From Lactifluus volemus (lineage: Eukaryota > Basidiomycota > Agaricomycetes > Russulales > Russulaceae): a stretch of DNA of 49,109 nucleotides. The stretch covers positions 1 through 49,109 of the forward strand of contig WTXI01000269.1 of the NCBI GenBank assembly GCA_022376515.1. The letters run 5' to 3'. Positions within the stretch are counted from its first letter, which is position 1; each line of letters opens with the position of its first letter. Below, piece after piece: positions 35,801-48,449 of this stretch. The notes below the pieces were generated by a model. It made no database searches. It saw only the letters and a list, made by a program, of their open reading frames with translations, and was not told where the DNA came from. The translations under genes and the position numbers were made by a program.

Positions 35801-38784
35801 GCTGCGATCGAGCCGCTCTCAATCGAATCTTTGATTACTCTGCGTCTGCATGCCCCAATTGATGACCCCGATGATTCAGATCCCGTTGTTGAAATGCTCC
35901 GTCACCTCGGCTCCCTGCTGAGTAATGTGACGTCATCTGATCAAACACGTCCCATCGTTCCTCTTCACACATCATTCCGCGACTTTCTGATCACCAAGAA
36001 GAGTGACGTATTTTATGTGGACCTGGTCGATGCCCACCGCGAGCTTGCACATTCGTGCCTTGGTTTAATGCTCGACAAGCTCAGGTTCAATATTTGCGAA
36101 TTGAAGTCGTCATATCTTGCGAACAGTGATGTCCCAGACATTGACACTCGAATCTCCATAAACATCTCACCAGCTCTATCATATTCCTGCATTTTTTGGG
36201 ACGATCATCTAGAACACGTTGCGTTCGAACAGGACCTCTTCGTGAAGCTTCGATCCCTTTTCGAGACGAAGTTCCTATTTTGGCTGGAAGTGCTTAGCAT
36301 CAAGGGCAGTGTGGGCCTTGCATCACCGGCATTCTCATCCTTGAGCACCTGGTTAAGGTCTGATCCGCAGAAGGTCAGTACACATTTTAATTCAATATGA
36401 CATATAGTAACTATTGGGTAAAATTGCAACAGCCTTCCCAAGCCGAGGTAGAGAATTTGTTGGCTATTGTAGACGATGGGTCCGCGTTTGTGCGGTACTT
36501 TGGGATGGCCATGGAAAGGAGTGCTCCCCATATCTATATCTCTGCGCTGCCATTCGCTCCGTCCTCTTCCCATATTGTCAAGCATTACCTTGGTCAATTT
36601 CCTCATACTCTATGGTTGGAACGCGGGCAATTGTCTCATTGGCCAGCATTAGAAATGACGATTCCGGCACACAATGAGCCAGTCCAATCTGTTGCATTCT
36701 CGCCGGATGGACGGCACATTGCCTCTGGCTCCCGCGACCGCACTATTCGGGTGTGGGATTCCACTACTGGGGAGCTTGTAGCAGGCCCATTTACTGGACA
36801 CACCAATTTGGTCATATGCGTTACATTCTCTCCGGACGGCCAGCACATTGCCTCGGCGTCGAATGATGGGACGATTCGTGTTTGCGACGCCACAACAGGA
36901 GAGCTTGTGATAGCACCGTTTACTGGACACAGCATTTGGGTCACATGTATTGCATTCTCTCCTGATGGGCAGCGAATTGCTTCGGCTTCAGGAAATGGCA
37001 TTCTCGTGTGGCGTGCCGCAACAGGAGAAATTTTAACGGGCGCGTTTACTGATCATGTTGGTTCGGGCAGATCTATTGCCTTTTCGCCAGATGGACAACA
37101 TATCACCTCGGACTCAGATGATTTCACGATTCGTGTGTGGGATGCCACAACAGGAGAGCTTGTTGCGGGCCCATTTTCTGGACACACAGATCCAATTAAT
37201 TCTATTGCATTCTCACCAAATGGCCAGCGCATCGCATCAGGTTCAGACGATCGTACAATTCGAATCTGGAGTGTCACAACCGGAGAGGTCGTAGTTGGCC
37301 CGTTTATCGGACACGCCGATACGATCTATTCCATCTCTTTCTCGCCAGACGGGCAGCGCATTGCCTCGGCCTCGGCCGATGCTACGCTTCGTGTTTGGGA
37401 TGCCACGACAGGAGAGATTATAGCAGGCCCATTTACTGGGCACGTTGATCCTATTTTATCAGCTGCATTCTCCCCAGATGGCCAGCGCATTGCATCCGCC
37501 TCAATGGATCGCACGATCCGGGTGTGGGGCTCCGCAACAGGAGAGGTACCGGATCCGTCGATTGGGCACACGGCTTCGGTCTACTGTGTTGCATTCTCCC
37601 CAGACGGGCAGCGCGTTGTCTCGTCCTCGGCTGATCGCACGATTTACATATGGGATGCCACAACAGGGCAGGTCATAGCAGGCCCAGTCATTGGACACAC
37701 CAATGGTGTCAGATGTGTTGCGTTCCGGCCAGATGGGCAGCATATCGCTTCGGCCTCGCTCGATCAAACGATTCGAGTGTGGGATGCCACAACAGGAGAC
37801 GTCGTAGCAGGCCCATTCACTGGACACACCGATTGGGTACTCTGTGTTGCATTCTCACCCGATGGGAAGCGCATTGCCTCCGGCTCGGCAGATAACACCA
37901 TTCGTGTGTGGGATGCCACGACGGGGGAGGTCGTAGCCGGTCCGTTTACTGGACACACCAGTATGGTCAGATCTGTTGCATTTTCTCCAGATGGGCAGCG
38001 CATTGCTTCGGCATCGGACGATTACACGATTTGCCTGTGGGATGCTGCAACGGGGGATCTCGTAGCGACTCCGTTTACCCAACACACAGATTGCGCCCGA
38101 TCTGTTGCATTTTCGCCTGATGGGGAGCACATTGCCTCGGCCTCAAAGGATCGTACAATTTGGGTGCGGGATGCTGCTACAGGTGATATCACTGCGGGTC
38201 CGTTTACTGGACACACTGATTCGGTGATCTATGTTGCATTCTCGCCGGACGGACATCGTATTGCCTCGGCCTCACTTGATGGCACGATTCGGATGTGGGA
38301 TGCCGAAACAGGAGATGTTGTAGCAGGCCCGTTCATTGGACACACAGATTGGGCTATATCTGTCGCATTCTCACCAGATGGGCGGCACATCGCCTCGTCC
38401 TCAGCAGATGGCACGATTCGTATGTGGGATGCTGCATCATGGGATGTGGCAGGTACCTTTACAGGATATATGAAATCTATGGATTCTTCGCTGGACGGGC
38501 AACGCATCAGCCCGGCCTCGGAAGATCACGCAGTGATAGGTAGTGTGGAGAAGGTCAGAGTTGAAGAGAACCATTTTATGAAGAAGTTTATACTCAAGAG
38601 TGATGGGTGGGTGTGTGGTGACGAAGGAGAACTCCTTCTATGGATTCCCCGAGTTCACAGGCCATATTTTCGTAGATCTAACACGGTCTGGATTGCAGGT
38701 AAACACGATACCAAGCTTCAATTGTCAAATTTTGTACACGGATTGAATTGGGCTACAGTATATGTTCACAATTTATCTAAATAG
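32836..38784 (+). CDS. NLR gene 4: C2-NACHT-WD40 STAND protein, 1642 aa
   Basis: Near copy of gene 1. Exons: 32836-32866, 32929-33088, 33144-33250, 33798-33961, 34037-34225, 34278-34328, 34392-34596, 34648-34782, 34839-36373 and 36433-38784, total 4929 nt. Intron 3 is 547 nt instead of 57 because of a solo-LTR-like insertion; its donor GTCGGT, the CTGAT branch-like site and the CAG acceptor are all kept. Domains and residue positions equal those of gene 1, with Walker B VIDGLDESG. By eye the 795-codon WD40 frame differs from that of gene 1 at about a dozen residues, for example Ala/Glu in MAMARS, Gly/Asp at the start of repeat 4 and Leu/His in repeat 12. The coding sequence seems intact, but expression may depend on correct removal of the enlarged intron. 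Confidence 0.85.
33283..33767. mobile_element. Solo-LTR-like insertion, 485 bp, in intron 3 of NLR gene 4
   Basis: Unit 1 reads GTTACTCATACATCTAGCTG at this point; unit 4 carries 490 extra bases. The insertion begins TGACGAGGAATCACGAGG, ends GATTTTTGCACACTA, and is flanked by CATAC at 33278-33282 and 33768-33772, a 5-bp target duplication. If the end is instead taken as the canonical CA, the element is 487 bp and the duplication is TAC. It has no coding frame of note. It contains TATATA-like stretches and a perfect 10-bp hairpin, GACGAGACTC and GAGTCTCGTC, at 33648-33672. Size, TG start and duplication length fit a solo LTR of a Ty3- or Ty1-type retrotransposon left by LTR-LTR recombination. 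Superfamily is not determined. Confidence 0.75.
36667..38463 (+). repeat. 14 WD40 repeats in NLR gene 4
   Basis: Same layout as in gene 1, and almost identical to it. The residues following GHT in repeats 6, 10, 11 and 14 are the same as in gene 1, so this pair has not diverged at most of the positions where the other genes differ. Confidence 0.95.
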
Positions 38785-38820
38785 TACGATGCTGGCGTTG
38801 ATGAGACATCCGATACCTCG

Positions 38821-39815
38821 ATTTCGGGGCACTACTTAGATCATCTGATAAGATTCTTTTTTTTTTTGTCCCATCACGCCATGCCTTTTTTTTTCTTCAC
38901 TTCCCACCGCCGTTGGCACCCCAACTATTCAATCGACTCGTTCATCTTTTTCAACACAAACGAAGCCTGCAGGAAAAGCAGTAGAGCTGTGACCGGTGCT
39001 CGCACCGGTCGTGAACTTGCTCGATCTTGGTGACACTGACAGTTGGCCAGCAATGGGGGGAGCACATCCATCTCAGCCGCAGTGACAAACAAGGCGATCC
39101 CTGCACTCAAACTCTTCTTTAACTTGAAAGGCATGCTACATTCTTATACTGTAGTATTTGTTGATATTAACATGTCCACATACACGTAGCAGCTGCCAGT
39201 GGCAACACCGATGATGAGGCGCCACTTTCGCCACTCGCGAATGCGACTTCCACCGCACGTTCGACTATAGCACCAGTGAGGTCTCCCGCCAAATCAAACC
39301 TCACGGACCTCCTTGCATCCAGCACCCCTCCAATTCCCACGCCGCGGACACGCCCAGGCAGTCATCGAAGCCCCAGACTTTTGGTACTTTCAACTCTCTG
39401 CTGTCGCCGTCGTCACCACAGGTGCGTTTCAGCTCAACTCCAGTGACAACGTCTGGCACTGTTGGGTACAACGCGACACCAGTCATGAGCCCCATGTCCT
39501 CGCATCAGCAACAAAATCTCCCATGAGCGCCGGGTCCACTTCCTGGGTTGCGATGTCTGCTGCTACTACTACTACTACAAAGTCAAGTAGCGGTGACCTA
39601 TTGGCCATGGCACTCGGCTCGGGCATGGCAAGCAACTGGACCAGGTTGCGGTAAGAGCATCCGGGATCTTGAAAAAGAGAAGGCCCAGGCAGGGATTTGG
39701 GGCGTATAAAATCAGATGGCATCGTTGGCTGGCGGTTTTGGGTCGTTTGCGAAGCCCACAGCTCAGAGTGTTGGAGGGACCCGCCGGGGCGGGCCGGGCG
39801 ACCTGCTTCTGTGAG
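38821..39815 (+). pseudogene. P copy e: Ser/Thr/Pro-rich gene remnant
   Basis: Longer sister of copy b. It retains the 5' piece around 39055-39130 in degenerate form, the intron-like stretch ending CACGTAG near 39188, the NTDDEA-coding stretch near 39205, and a variant of KSNLT followed by frame loss (CCTCCAATTCCCACGCCGCGGACACG near 39326-39352). From GCAGTCATCGAAGC (39358) it is almost identical to copy b. A T-rich tract lies at about 38855-38868. It is non-coding in any continuous frame. Confidence 0.5.
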
Positions 39816-40171
39816 TTGCGGTGGGACACTGTTGTTAAACTACGGATGTAGATTGTTTTCGTGTTTTTTTTCTTCATTCCATATAGGCTGCGTGTATACA
39901 TGACCGACGGCAGCATCACCCGTTTTTGGTGCGTTTTATGCCCAAGTAGTAAGATATCATCCTACTTTTTTTTTCTCTTTCTTTCGGTGTTTTTTGCGGC
40001 TATCATCATGTGACGTGTCGTTCGTTTCCGTGCTTCTCGCATGACTTCAGCCGATGACAGTTCCTCACGCTGTCTTCGATCTCCTTCAATGCTATCGTGA
40101 CATAAAACAAAGCAGAGCCTAACTTCCTTCCTTCCTTCATCTACACTTTCCCGGGAAGGCAAACTCAAAGC
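39816..40171. other. Spacer between P copy e and GH20 copy E
   Basis: No gene is seen. It is a near copy of the unit 2 spacer, with the T-rich tract, the CATGTGACGTGTCG block near 40008-40022, an empty TTCTCGCA site near 40033, and a CTTCCTTCCTTC tract before the GH20 ATG. Confidence 0.5.
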
Positions 40172-42485
40172 ATGCTGCCACGACCCTTCAAACCATTCTC
40201 CGTCATATTCGTCGTCCTCCCATTGACCAGCGCGCTCTGGCCTCAACCCGCCATCTCCAAACCAGCCCACCGAGCTCTGTGCTGTGCCTCGCGCCCTCAA
40301 TTCGTTCACGATTTCAGTCGACGAGGTGCCCGACGCGCCCGACGATCTCATCGCGGCCGCTCAGCGCACGCACGCACAATTATTCAGCGATGATTTAGGT
40401 AGACTCGTGCTTGGGCGTGGTATAGACGATTTAGAAGCCATCTCAGATGGCGCACCAAGTCTCAGACGACTCGTCTTGCGACTCGATGACTACCACACCC
40501 ACACGACGACAAACACAAACACCGGCGGGGGCACAGGTACTTTGGGATCTACCGTTGGTGACGATGATGATGCGGTGGTGGTGGTGGTACAGCCCATCGA
40601 GGTGGAAGCGAGGATGCCTATCGGGACGCGTGACGAGGGGTATAGTCTTGTCGTACCCACAGACAGAAGTCATGCGGTGCTCAAGGCCAACTCGACAATT
40701 GGCCTGTTTAGAGGTCTGAATACGTTCAGTCAGTTGTGGCTCACGGTACAGGGAACTATTTACACGATCGGTGCGCCCGTGGAGATTCAGGATTCCCCAG
40801 CTTATGTACGTGCGCGGCCGTGCATGCGATTTCCCGGGCGTCTACTGACTTTTTGGAGATGACGTTAGCCATATCGGGGGTTCATGTTGGACACGGCGCG
40901 AAATTTGTACGTGTTCTGTACGTGTTCTGTGTTTCTTTTGGTACTTTGCTTGTCAAAGGCTTATGATGATGCGCACGTAGCTTCCCAGTATCTGATATTG
41001 AACGCACGCTTGATGCAATGTCATGGGTCCATGTAAGTCCTTCGTTCTTGAATGTTGTCAGTGGGAACTGACAATGGTTGTGCAGATCAATACGTTTCAC
41101 TGGCATGTTGTCGACAGCCAGAGTTTCCCGTTCGTCGTACCCGGATTTACAGATATCGCGGAAAAGGCCGCATATAGCGCTGACGCGGTTTACACCCCAC
41201 ACGACGTTGCCCATATCGTGTCCTATGCTGGCCAGGTGCGTCCCCCTCTGTTCCCACCATCCTCCATTGAACCTAAATTGATGTTGCCGCAGCGGGGGAT
41301 CGATGTTCTCATTGTACGTGGTATTCCGACTTGGAATGAAAGGGAAGGAGGTTAACGTCCATAATAGGAAATAGACACTCCCGGACATACCTCGGCCATC
41401 TCAAAAGCTTATCCGGAACATGTCGCATGCGCCGATGCGAAGCCCTGGAGGACGTACGCCAACGAACCGCCCGCGGGCCAACTGCGCCTCGCCTCTCGCG
41501 CGACGATCGATGTCATGGCCAGTCTGCTGAGCGCTGCTGCGAAACTCTTTCCCTCGGCATTGTTCGCCACTGGCGGCGACGAGATCAACACGCGGTGCTA
41601 TCAAGATGACCCGCAGACGCAACAGGATCTCGCTGGAAGGACGCTCAACGAAGCCCTGGACGTGTTTACCCAGGCCACGCATGGTGCGCTCAGGAGTCTC
41701 GGAAAGACGCCTGTCGTGTGGGAGGGTGAGCTAGATATCTTACGGGTCTATTGGTGGGACTCTCAAGTCTTCTTTGGATTTGGCACAGAGATGGTACTCA
41801 ACTTTAATCTGACCCTTTCAAACGACACGATTGCCCTGTATGTCTCCACATTTCTTTCTCTCACGCACACCCTCTCGAACGTTGACGTGTATTGATAGGG
41901 TGTGGATCTCGTCTGAAGACGCAGCTGCTGTTGCTGCCAAGGGATTCCGCTTTATCCACGCGGCATCCAATTCGTTCTATCTGGTAACGTCATGAGTCTG
42001 CCTTAAATCCCCGGCAATTTTTTTTTATAAACCTGCGTGTCATAGGACTGTGGTGCTGGTGGCTGGGTGGGAGATTGTCCCCCAGGCAACAGTTGGTGCG
42101 AGCCCTTTAAGACATGGCAAAACGTTGCGTGACATCCCCTTTTTTTCGAGTAAGAGCGCACGCGCTTATTAATCCCTTCCCTCTGAAGGCATATACATTC
42201 GACCCAATGGCAAATCTGACCTCGGAGCAAGCATCCCTCGTGCTTGGCGGTCAACATCTCCTCTGGACCGAACAATCCGGACCGGAGAACCTCGACTCGA
42301 TCGCGTGGCCGCGCGCAGCTGCATCTGCCGAGGTGTTCTGGACGGGTCCCGGGGGAAACGATAGTGCGGCGCTGCCGCGGTTGCACGAGCTCGGATATCG
42401 GTTTAGGCGGCGTGGCGTGAAGGCCATATCGCTGCAGCCTGAATGGTGCGCGTTGCGCCCGTTTGCGTGTGATTTGAACGCGTGA
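40172..42485 (+). pseudogene. GH20 beta-N-acetylhexosaminidase, copy E (pseudogene)
   Basis: Near copy of copy B with the same ten-exon layout and open exons 2-10: YRGFMLDTARNF, FHWHVVDSQSFP, EIDTPGHTS, GGDEIN, WISSEDAAAVAAKGFR, WCEPFKTWQN and ACDLNA. Exon 1 has the same one-C deletion as copy B and a second one-base loss (CCTCAATTCG near 40297 where B has CCTCAAATTCG), so the signal segment cannot be joined to the mature frame. A small tandem duplication of GTACGTGTTCT at about 40907-40928 repeats the second intron donor. Confidence 0.87.
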
Positions 42486-42969
42486 ATGGGATCAGCGCGC
42501 TCTTGGACTGCATTTGAGGGGGAAGAAGATGTGTATTATCTATACTAGAGAAGACAATGGACCTCTATCACATTAGACCAGGAGTCGCTGCAGTAATGAC
42601 GAGGCGATTCCAAGGGGAGGGTGCATTATTTCAAGCAAACGATGGCGAGTCTTTTAACTACGCTACTTCCTGCCCTGCTTGGTTCCAGGATGGCGGGCAA
42701 TACTCGTGCCAGCGTTTGCTGCCGGCATTGAACCAATGAGCTGTATCGGGGATGGCCGAGATAACCTGAACGTTCCCACGGCTCTTATCTATGCTTGCGT
42801 GGGCCGTGGGTGTCGCCTCCCACGCCCTGTCGCCTCCCACCCCCTTTGACCTCCCTCCTTATCGATTAGCTATACAGGTCCCTCACATTAGATTTTACCC
42901 CCGCTCTCAAGCATTACCTTATCGCAGGTCCTCAAAATCCCGGAACAGTCTCAACCGCCGATTAACGAT
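42486..42969. other. Spacer between GH20 copy E and NLR gene 5
   Basis: No gene is seen. It is almost the same as the unit 2 spacer, with the AGTAATGACGAGGCG segment in + orientation near 42592. The presumed promoter and 5' UTR of NLR gene 5 lie here. Confidence 0.5.
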
Positions 42970-45900
42970 ATGCTATCGAGTGGGACCCTTCAGCTGACCG
43001 GTACGTGTCATACTTTTTCGCTCTGACAAGCAAGTTAATTGACTCTTGTCCACCTGTCAGTCCTCAGAGCGCACGGTCTTCCTCGTCTCAAGACCCTCGG
43101 AGTCCTTGCGAAGCAGAGAGAATATTTTGTTACTGTAACCGACGGAGAGAAGACATGGCAGACACGATCTGTGCGGAGCGTAGCTCAACGCGTGGAATGG
43201 AACGAAAGCGTCGACACCTTGTGAGAAATTCGCAATTTTTTTGGTTCTTATATATAATTGAGTCTCCCACAGTTCCGTACAACAACTCTCCAGAATTACC
43301 ATATCTCTTTATGGAAAAAAGACCACGACGACAAACATCCTTGTTGGAAGGCAGGAGGTTGTCTGTGAACCCCGTCGCGGTCAGTCTAATTCATGGGAAT
43401 TTTACTGATACACCTGGCTGATTGTCGTATATGCAGAACTTGAAATCATTTTCCGTAGTCCTGATGGACATGCTGGACGCCCAGCAGAGCCGGTCACAGT
43501 CTTCTTGAAGGTTACCGTGTTAGAAAACACGAGTTCCTCTCTGACAGCGCCAGTCAACGCCCAGAGCCCTGGAACAGCCGATATTCCTGTTTCTGAAGGA
43601 ACTGCTGTGCGTACTACTGCCCAAACTAATGTTGAAACCGTACAACTCACGTCGGGTATTCCTCCTTGACTGTTTATCCAGGGTGGCCTTCCGATTGAGA
43701 CTGGTACTCTTGTGCAACGAGCCGAGGCCGTGACAGAGACGTCACGGACTACTCTCCGCCACGCCGAGGAAGCCATCAATAATATCAATACAATAACAAC
43801 ATGGAAAAGTGCTGTTACCGTCATCAAGCGGGTGATGGATGCTGTCACTCCGATCGCAGCAGTATGACCAGTATCATTTTTGTCCATCCATTCTGAGCTA
43901 ACTCGCGTCCCTCAGCTGAATCCTTATGCAAGTCTAGCATGGGGTCTGCTCTCGAAGATCCCCGAGGTACGTCCCCTTGTCTTATCCCATACATGGGGCA
44001 TTCACTCTCTTGTGTTCACCTTTCTGCTAGGTTTTGCTACAACAGGTTCAACGTGACAATAACATCCAGACGCTACTTGAGGCAATACGGGATTCCTTTG
44101 AATTTGCGGAAGAGGCGGACACCTTGAGGAACCTCAAGCCGGAGTCGAGGCAGGCGAAAATCCTCGAGGAGATGCTGAAATGTGTGTCCGAATCTGCTAA
44201 ATTTATCAGATCGTATGCGGAGGATGTGAACCTCGGTACGTCATCTTGGCCTCTCTCGTTAGTCATTGCAAACCTGTGATTTGTAGGCAAGCGTTTTTGA
44301 AGAGTATTGTCGGCCAAGTGGATGAAAAAATAGATCAGTATCGCGCCACTCTTGTCCAGCTGCAAGAGAGATTCCTTTCTCGTGCTGCTATCACGACCGA
44401 GATTGCTGTGCTAGAAGCTGGTACGTACTTACGGTGACAAAGTTATCGGACTGTCAACCTGACAAATGTAACACAGAACTGGGTGCAATAATCAGAGATT
44501 TGCCTTACAAAGGAGGGTGGCGATTCGGTGATGAGAAGCGCTGTCTTCCAGGCACACGCGAAGATTTTCTGGACCATATAATCGAGTGGGTCGAGAATCC
44601 GAAATCTCAAGGTGTGCTTGTCCTCCTCGGACAGGCAGGCACGGGAAAGTCTTCGATTGCACACGAAGTTGCACGTCACTTCGACGACAACTGTCTCGGC
44701 TCTTACTTTGCTTTTCTGCGAAATGAGCATTCGAAAAGCGAGGCTTACCAGTTGTTCACGACAATCGCTCGCGATCTTTCTTATCACAATCCTGCGTTCA
44801 AACTTGCCCTTTGTCGGGTGCTTAAGGAGAAGCCGTCACTTTGTGGTGCGCGAGACTATCGTGCACTTTTTGAAAGCCTTATCCTGGAACCGCTCAAGAA
44901 CGTACCACTTTCTCGTCCGATTCTTATTGTTATCGATGGGTTGGATGAAAGTGGAGATACCATTGGCGATACAGGATTACATACGTTTCTCGCAGAACAT
45001 CTCATCGACCTCCCAACCGAATTCCGCGTACTCATCACCTCAAGGCCAGACGATGGTATCGAATCTTCGTTCGCCGAAACATCATCCGTCGACAAACTCT
45101 ACATGAATGACGAGAAACTGGCTGCCAAGACAGAGCAAGATATTCTCGCGTATCTTCAGAAGAAGCTCCCTCGGGACGTGTTCAAAGATTATGGCGTCGA
45201 GCTAGCAAAGGCTGCAGAGGGCTTGTTCCAGTGGGCGGCTGTTGCCAGTGGATTCATAAAAAAACCTCCTGCTAGTCTTGGCTTCAGCAAGAGGAAGTGC
45301 ATACAGCGCCTCTTGGGCCACTCTCGAGATCGGCAAGGACAAGATCCGTTGGACAAGCTATATGAAGAGGTTCTCGAAGGGTTCTTCAAGCCGCATGAAG
45401 CACAAATCCTCTTCCGTTCCATCATGGGGCATCTATTTGCTGCGATCGAGCCGCTTTCAATCGAATCTTTGATTTCTCTGCGTCTGCATGCCCCAATTGA
45501 TGACCCCGATGATTCAGATCCCGTTGTTGAAATGCTTGGTCACCTCGGCTCACTGCTGAGTAATGTGACGTCATCCGAGTCCGATCAAACACGTCCGATC
45601 ATTCCTCTCCACACATCATTCCGCGACTTTCTGATCACCAAGAAGAGTGACGTATTTTATGTGGACCTGGTCGATGCCCACCGCGAGCTGGCACATTCGT
45701 GCCTTGGTTTAATGCTCGACAATCTCAGATTCAACATTTGCGAACTGGAGTCGTCATATCTTGCGAACAGCGATGTCCCAGACATTGACTCTCGAATCTC
45801 CATAAACATCCCACCAGCTCTATCATATTCCTGCATTTTTTGGGACGATCATCTAGAACACGTTGCATTCGAACAGGACCTCTTCGTGAAGCTTCGATCC

Positions 45901-48425
45901 CTTTTCGCGACGAAGTTCCTGTTCTGGCTGGAAGTGCTTAGCATCAAGAGCAGTGTGGGCCTTGCATCACCGGCATTCTCATCTTTGAGGACCTGGTTGC
46001 GGTCTGACCCGCGGAAGGCGAGTACACCTTGTAATTCAACATGACATGTAATAATTATTGCGCAAAATCTCAACAGCCTTCCCAAGCTGAGGTGGAGAAT
46101 TTGTTGGCCATTGTAGACGATGGGTCCGTGTTTGTGCGGCACTTTGGGATGGCCATGGCAAGGAGTGCTCCCCATATCTATATCTCTGCGCTGCCATTCG
46201 CTCCGTCCTCTTCCCATATTGTCAAGCATTACCTTGATCAATTTCCTCATACGCTATGCTTGGAGCGCGGACAGTTGTCTCATTGGCCAGCATTAGAAAT
46301 GACGATTTCGGCACACGACAAGCCAGTCCGCTCTGTTGCATTCTCGCCGGATGGACGGCGCATTGCCTCGGGCTCAGAAGACTGCACGATTCGGGTGTGG
46401 GATTCCACAACAGGGGAGCTCGCAGCAGGCCCATTTACTGGACACACCGATTGCATTACATGTGTTGCATTCTCTCCGGACGGCCAGCACATCTCCTCGG
46501 CGTCTGGAGACGGGACGGTTCGTCTGTGGGACGCCACAACAGGAGAGCTTATGACAGCTCCGTTTACTGGACACAACAGTTGGGTCGCATGGATTGCATT
46601 CTCTCCTGATGGGCAGCGCATTGCCTCGGCTGGAGACAATGACATTCTCGTGTGGCGTGCCGCAACAGGAGAAGTCCTCATGGACGCATTTCCTGAACAT
46701 GTCGGTGGGGCCACATCTATTGCCTTTTCGCGGGATGGACAGCGCGTCACCTCGGATTCAAATGATTTCACGATTCGGGTGTGGGATTCCACGACAGGAG
46801 AGCTTTTTGCAGGCCCATTTTCTGGACACACCGATCGAATCAATTCTGTTGCATTCTCACCAGACGGCCGGCGTATCGCATCAGCCTCAAAGGATCGTAC
46901 AATTCGAATCTGGAGTGTTGCAACTGGAGAGGTCATAGCTGGCCCGTTTATTGGACACGCCGATGAGGTCACTTCTATCTCATTCTCGCAAGACGGGCAG
47001 CGCATTGCCTCGGCCTCGACCGATGCCACGATTCGGGTGTGGGATGCCACGACAGGAAAGATCGTAGCAGGCCCATTTACTGGGCACGTTGATCTTATTT
47101 TTTCTGTTGCATTCTCGCCAGATGGCCAGCGCATTGCATCGGCCTCAGTGGATCGCACGATTCGGGTGTGGGGCTCTGCAACAGGAGAGGTACCGGATCC
47201 GTCAGCTGGACACACTGCTTCGGTCTACTGTGTTGCATTCTCCCCAGACGGGCAGCGCGTTGTCTCGTCCTCCGATGATCACACGATTTACATATGGGAT
47301 GCCACAACAGGACGGGCTATAGCAGGGCCATTTATTGGACACACCAGTGGTGTCCGATGTGTTGCGTTCCGGCCAGATGGGCAGCATATCGCTTCGGCCT
47401 CGTTCGATCAAACGATTCGGGTGTGGGATGCCACGACAGGAGAAGTCGTAGCAGGCCCATTCACTGGACACACCAAGTGGGTAATCTGTGTTGCATTCAC
47501 ACCCGATGGGAAGCGCATTGCCTCCGGCTCTGCAGATACCACCATTCGTGTGTGGGATGCCACGACAGGGAAGGTCGTAGCCGGCCCGTTTACTGGACAC
47601 ACCAGTGTGGTCAGATCTGTTGCATTTTCTCCAGATGGGCAGCGCATTGCTTCGGCATCGGACGATCACACGGTTCGCCTATGGGATGCTACAACGGGGG
47701 ATCTCGTAGCGGGTCCGTTTACCCAACACACAGATCGCGCCAGTTCTGTTGCATTTTCGCCGGATGGGGAGCGCATTGCCTCGGCCTCACGTGATCGTAC
47801 GATTTGGGTGCGGGATGCTGCCACAGGAGATATCACAGTGGGTCCGTTTACTGGACACACTGATTCGGTGGCCTCTGTTGCATTTTCGCCGGACGGACAT
47901 CGTATTGCCTCGGCCTCATTTGATGGCACTATTCGGATGTGGGATGCCAAAACAGGAGATGTCGTAGCAGGCCCGTTCATTGGACACACAGATTGGATCG
48001 GGTCTGTCGCATTCTCACCAGATGGGCGGCACATCGCCTCGTCCTCAGCAGATGGCACAGTTCGAATGTGGGACGCAGGAACAGGCGCCATGGCAGGCGC
48101 ATCTACCGGATATATGAAATCTGTCGATTCTTCGCTGAACAGTCAGCGCATCAGCCCTGCCTCAGAAGATCACACTGTCACAGGTAGTGTGAAGGCCAGA
48201 ATAGAGGAGAGCCATTTTATGAACAAGTTCCTGCTGAAGAGTGATGGGTGGGTGTGTAGCAATGGAGGAGAACTCCTTTTATGGATCCCCCGAGTTCACA
48301 GGCCATATTTTCGTAGATCTAACACAGTTTGGATTGCAGGTAAACATGATACCAAGCTTCGATTGGCAGATTTTGTACACGGATTGAATTGGGCTACAGT
48401 ATATGTTCACAATTTATCTAAATAG
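42970..48425 (+). pseudogene. NLR gene 5: C2-NACHT-WD40, frameshifted in exon 8
   Basis: Sister of gene 2. Exon homologues: 42970-43000, 43061-43220, 43273-43379, 43437-43606, 43682-43861, 43916-43966, 44031-44235, 44287-44420, 44477-46017 and 46077-48425. Exon 8 has five T where gene 2 has six (GCGTTTTTGAAG near 44291-44302), so its frame reads GKRF then TGA and the NACHT and WD40 parts are cut off. All other exons are open. Intron 9 is again GC-AG (AAG|GCGAGT). The NACHT exon keeps GQAGTGKSS and VIDGLDESG. Exon 10 is one codon shorter than in the others (SVKARIEE against SVEKAGIEE). It is a mosaic of gene 2-like and gene 3-like patches. A one-base sequencing error in the T run is the main alternative; if so the gene would be intact. 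Confidence 0.8.
46311..48107 (+). repeat. 14 WD40 repeats in NLR gene 5
   Basis: Same layout as in gene 1. Repeat 6 joins the ADEV of gene 2 with the SFSQDG of gene 3. Repeat 10 joins the TKW of gene 2 with the FTPDG of gene 3. Repeat 14 has a private TDWIGS. Confidence 0.95.
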
Positions 48426-48449
48426 TACGATGCTAGCATTGATAGACAT

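Noticed and set aside
46280..47215. Long open frame of 311 codons on the - strand across the WD40 repeats; similar ones at 17361-18131 and 27472-28170
   Set aside because: They run antisense to the WD40 exon and repeat every 43 codons. They are open only because the 129-nt repeat lacks stops in that frame. No start, splice or domain evidence supports them.
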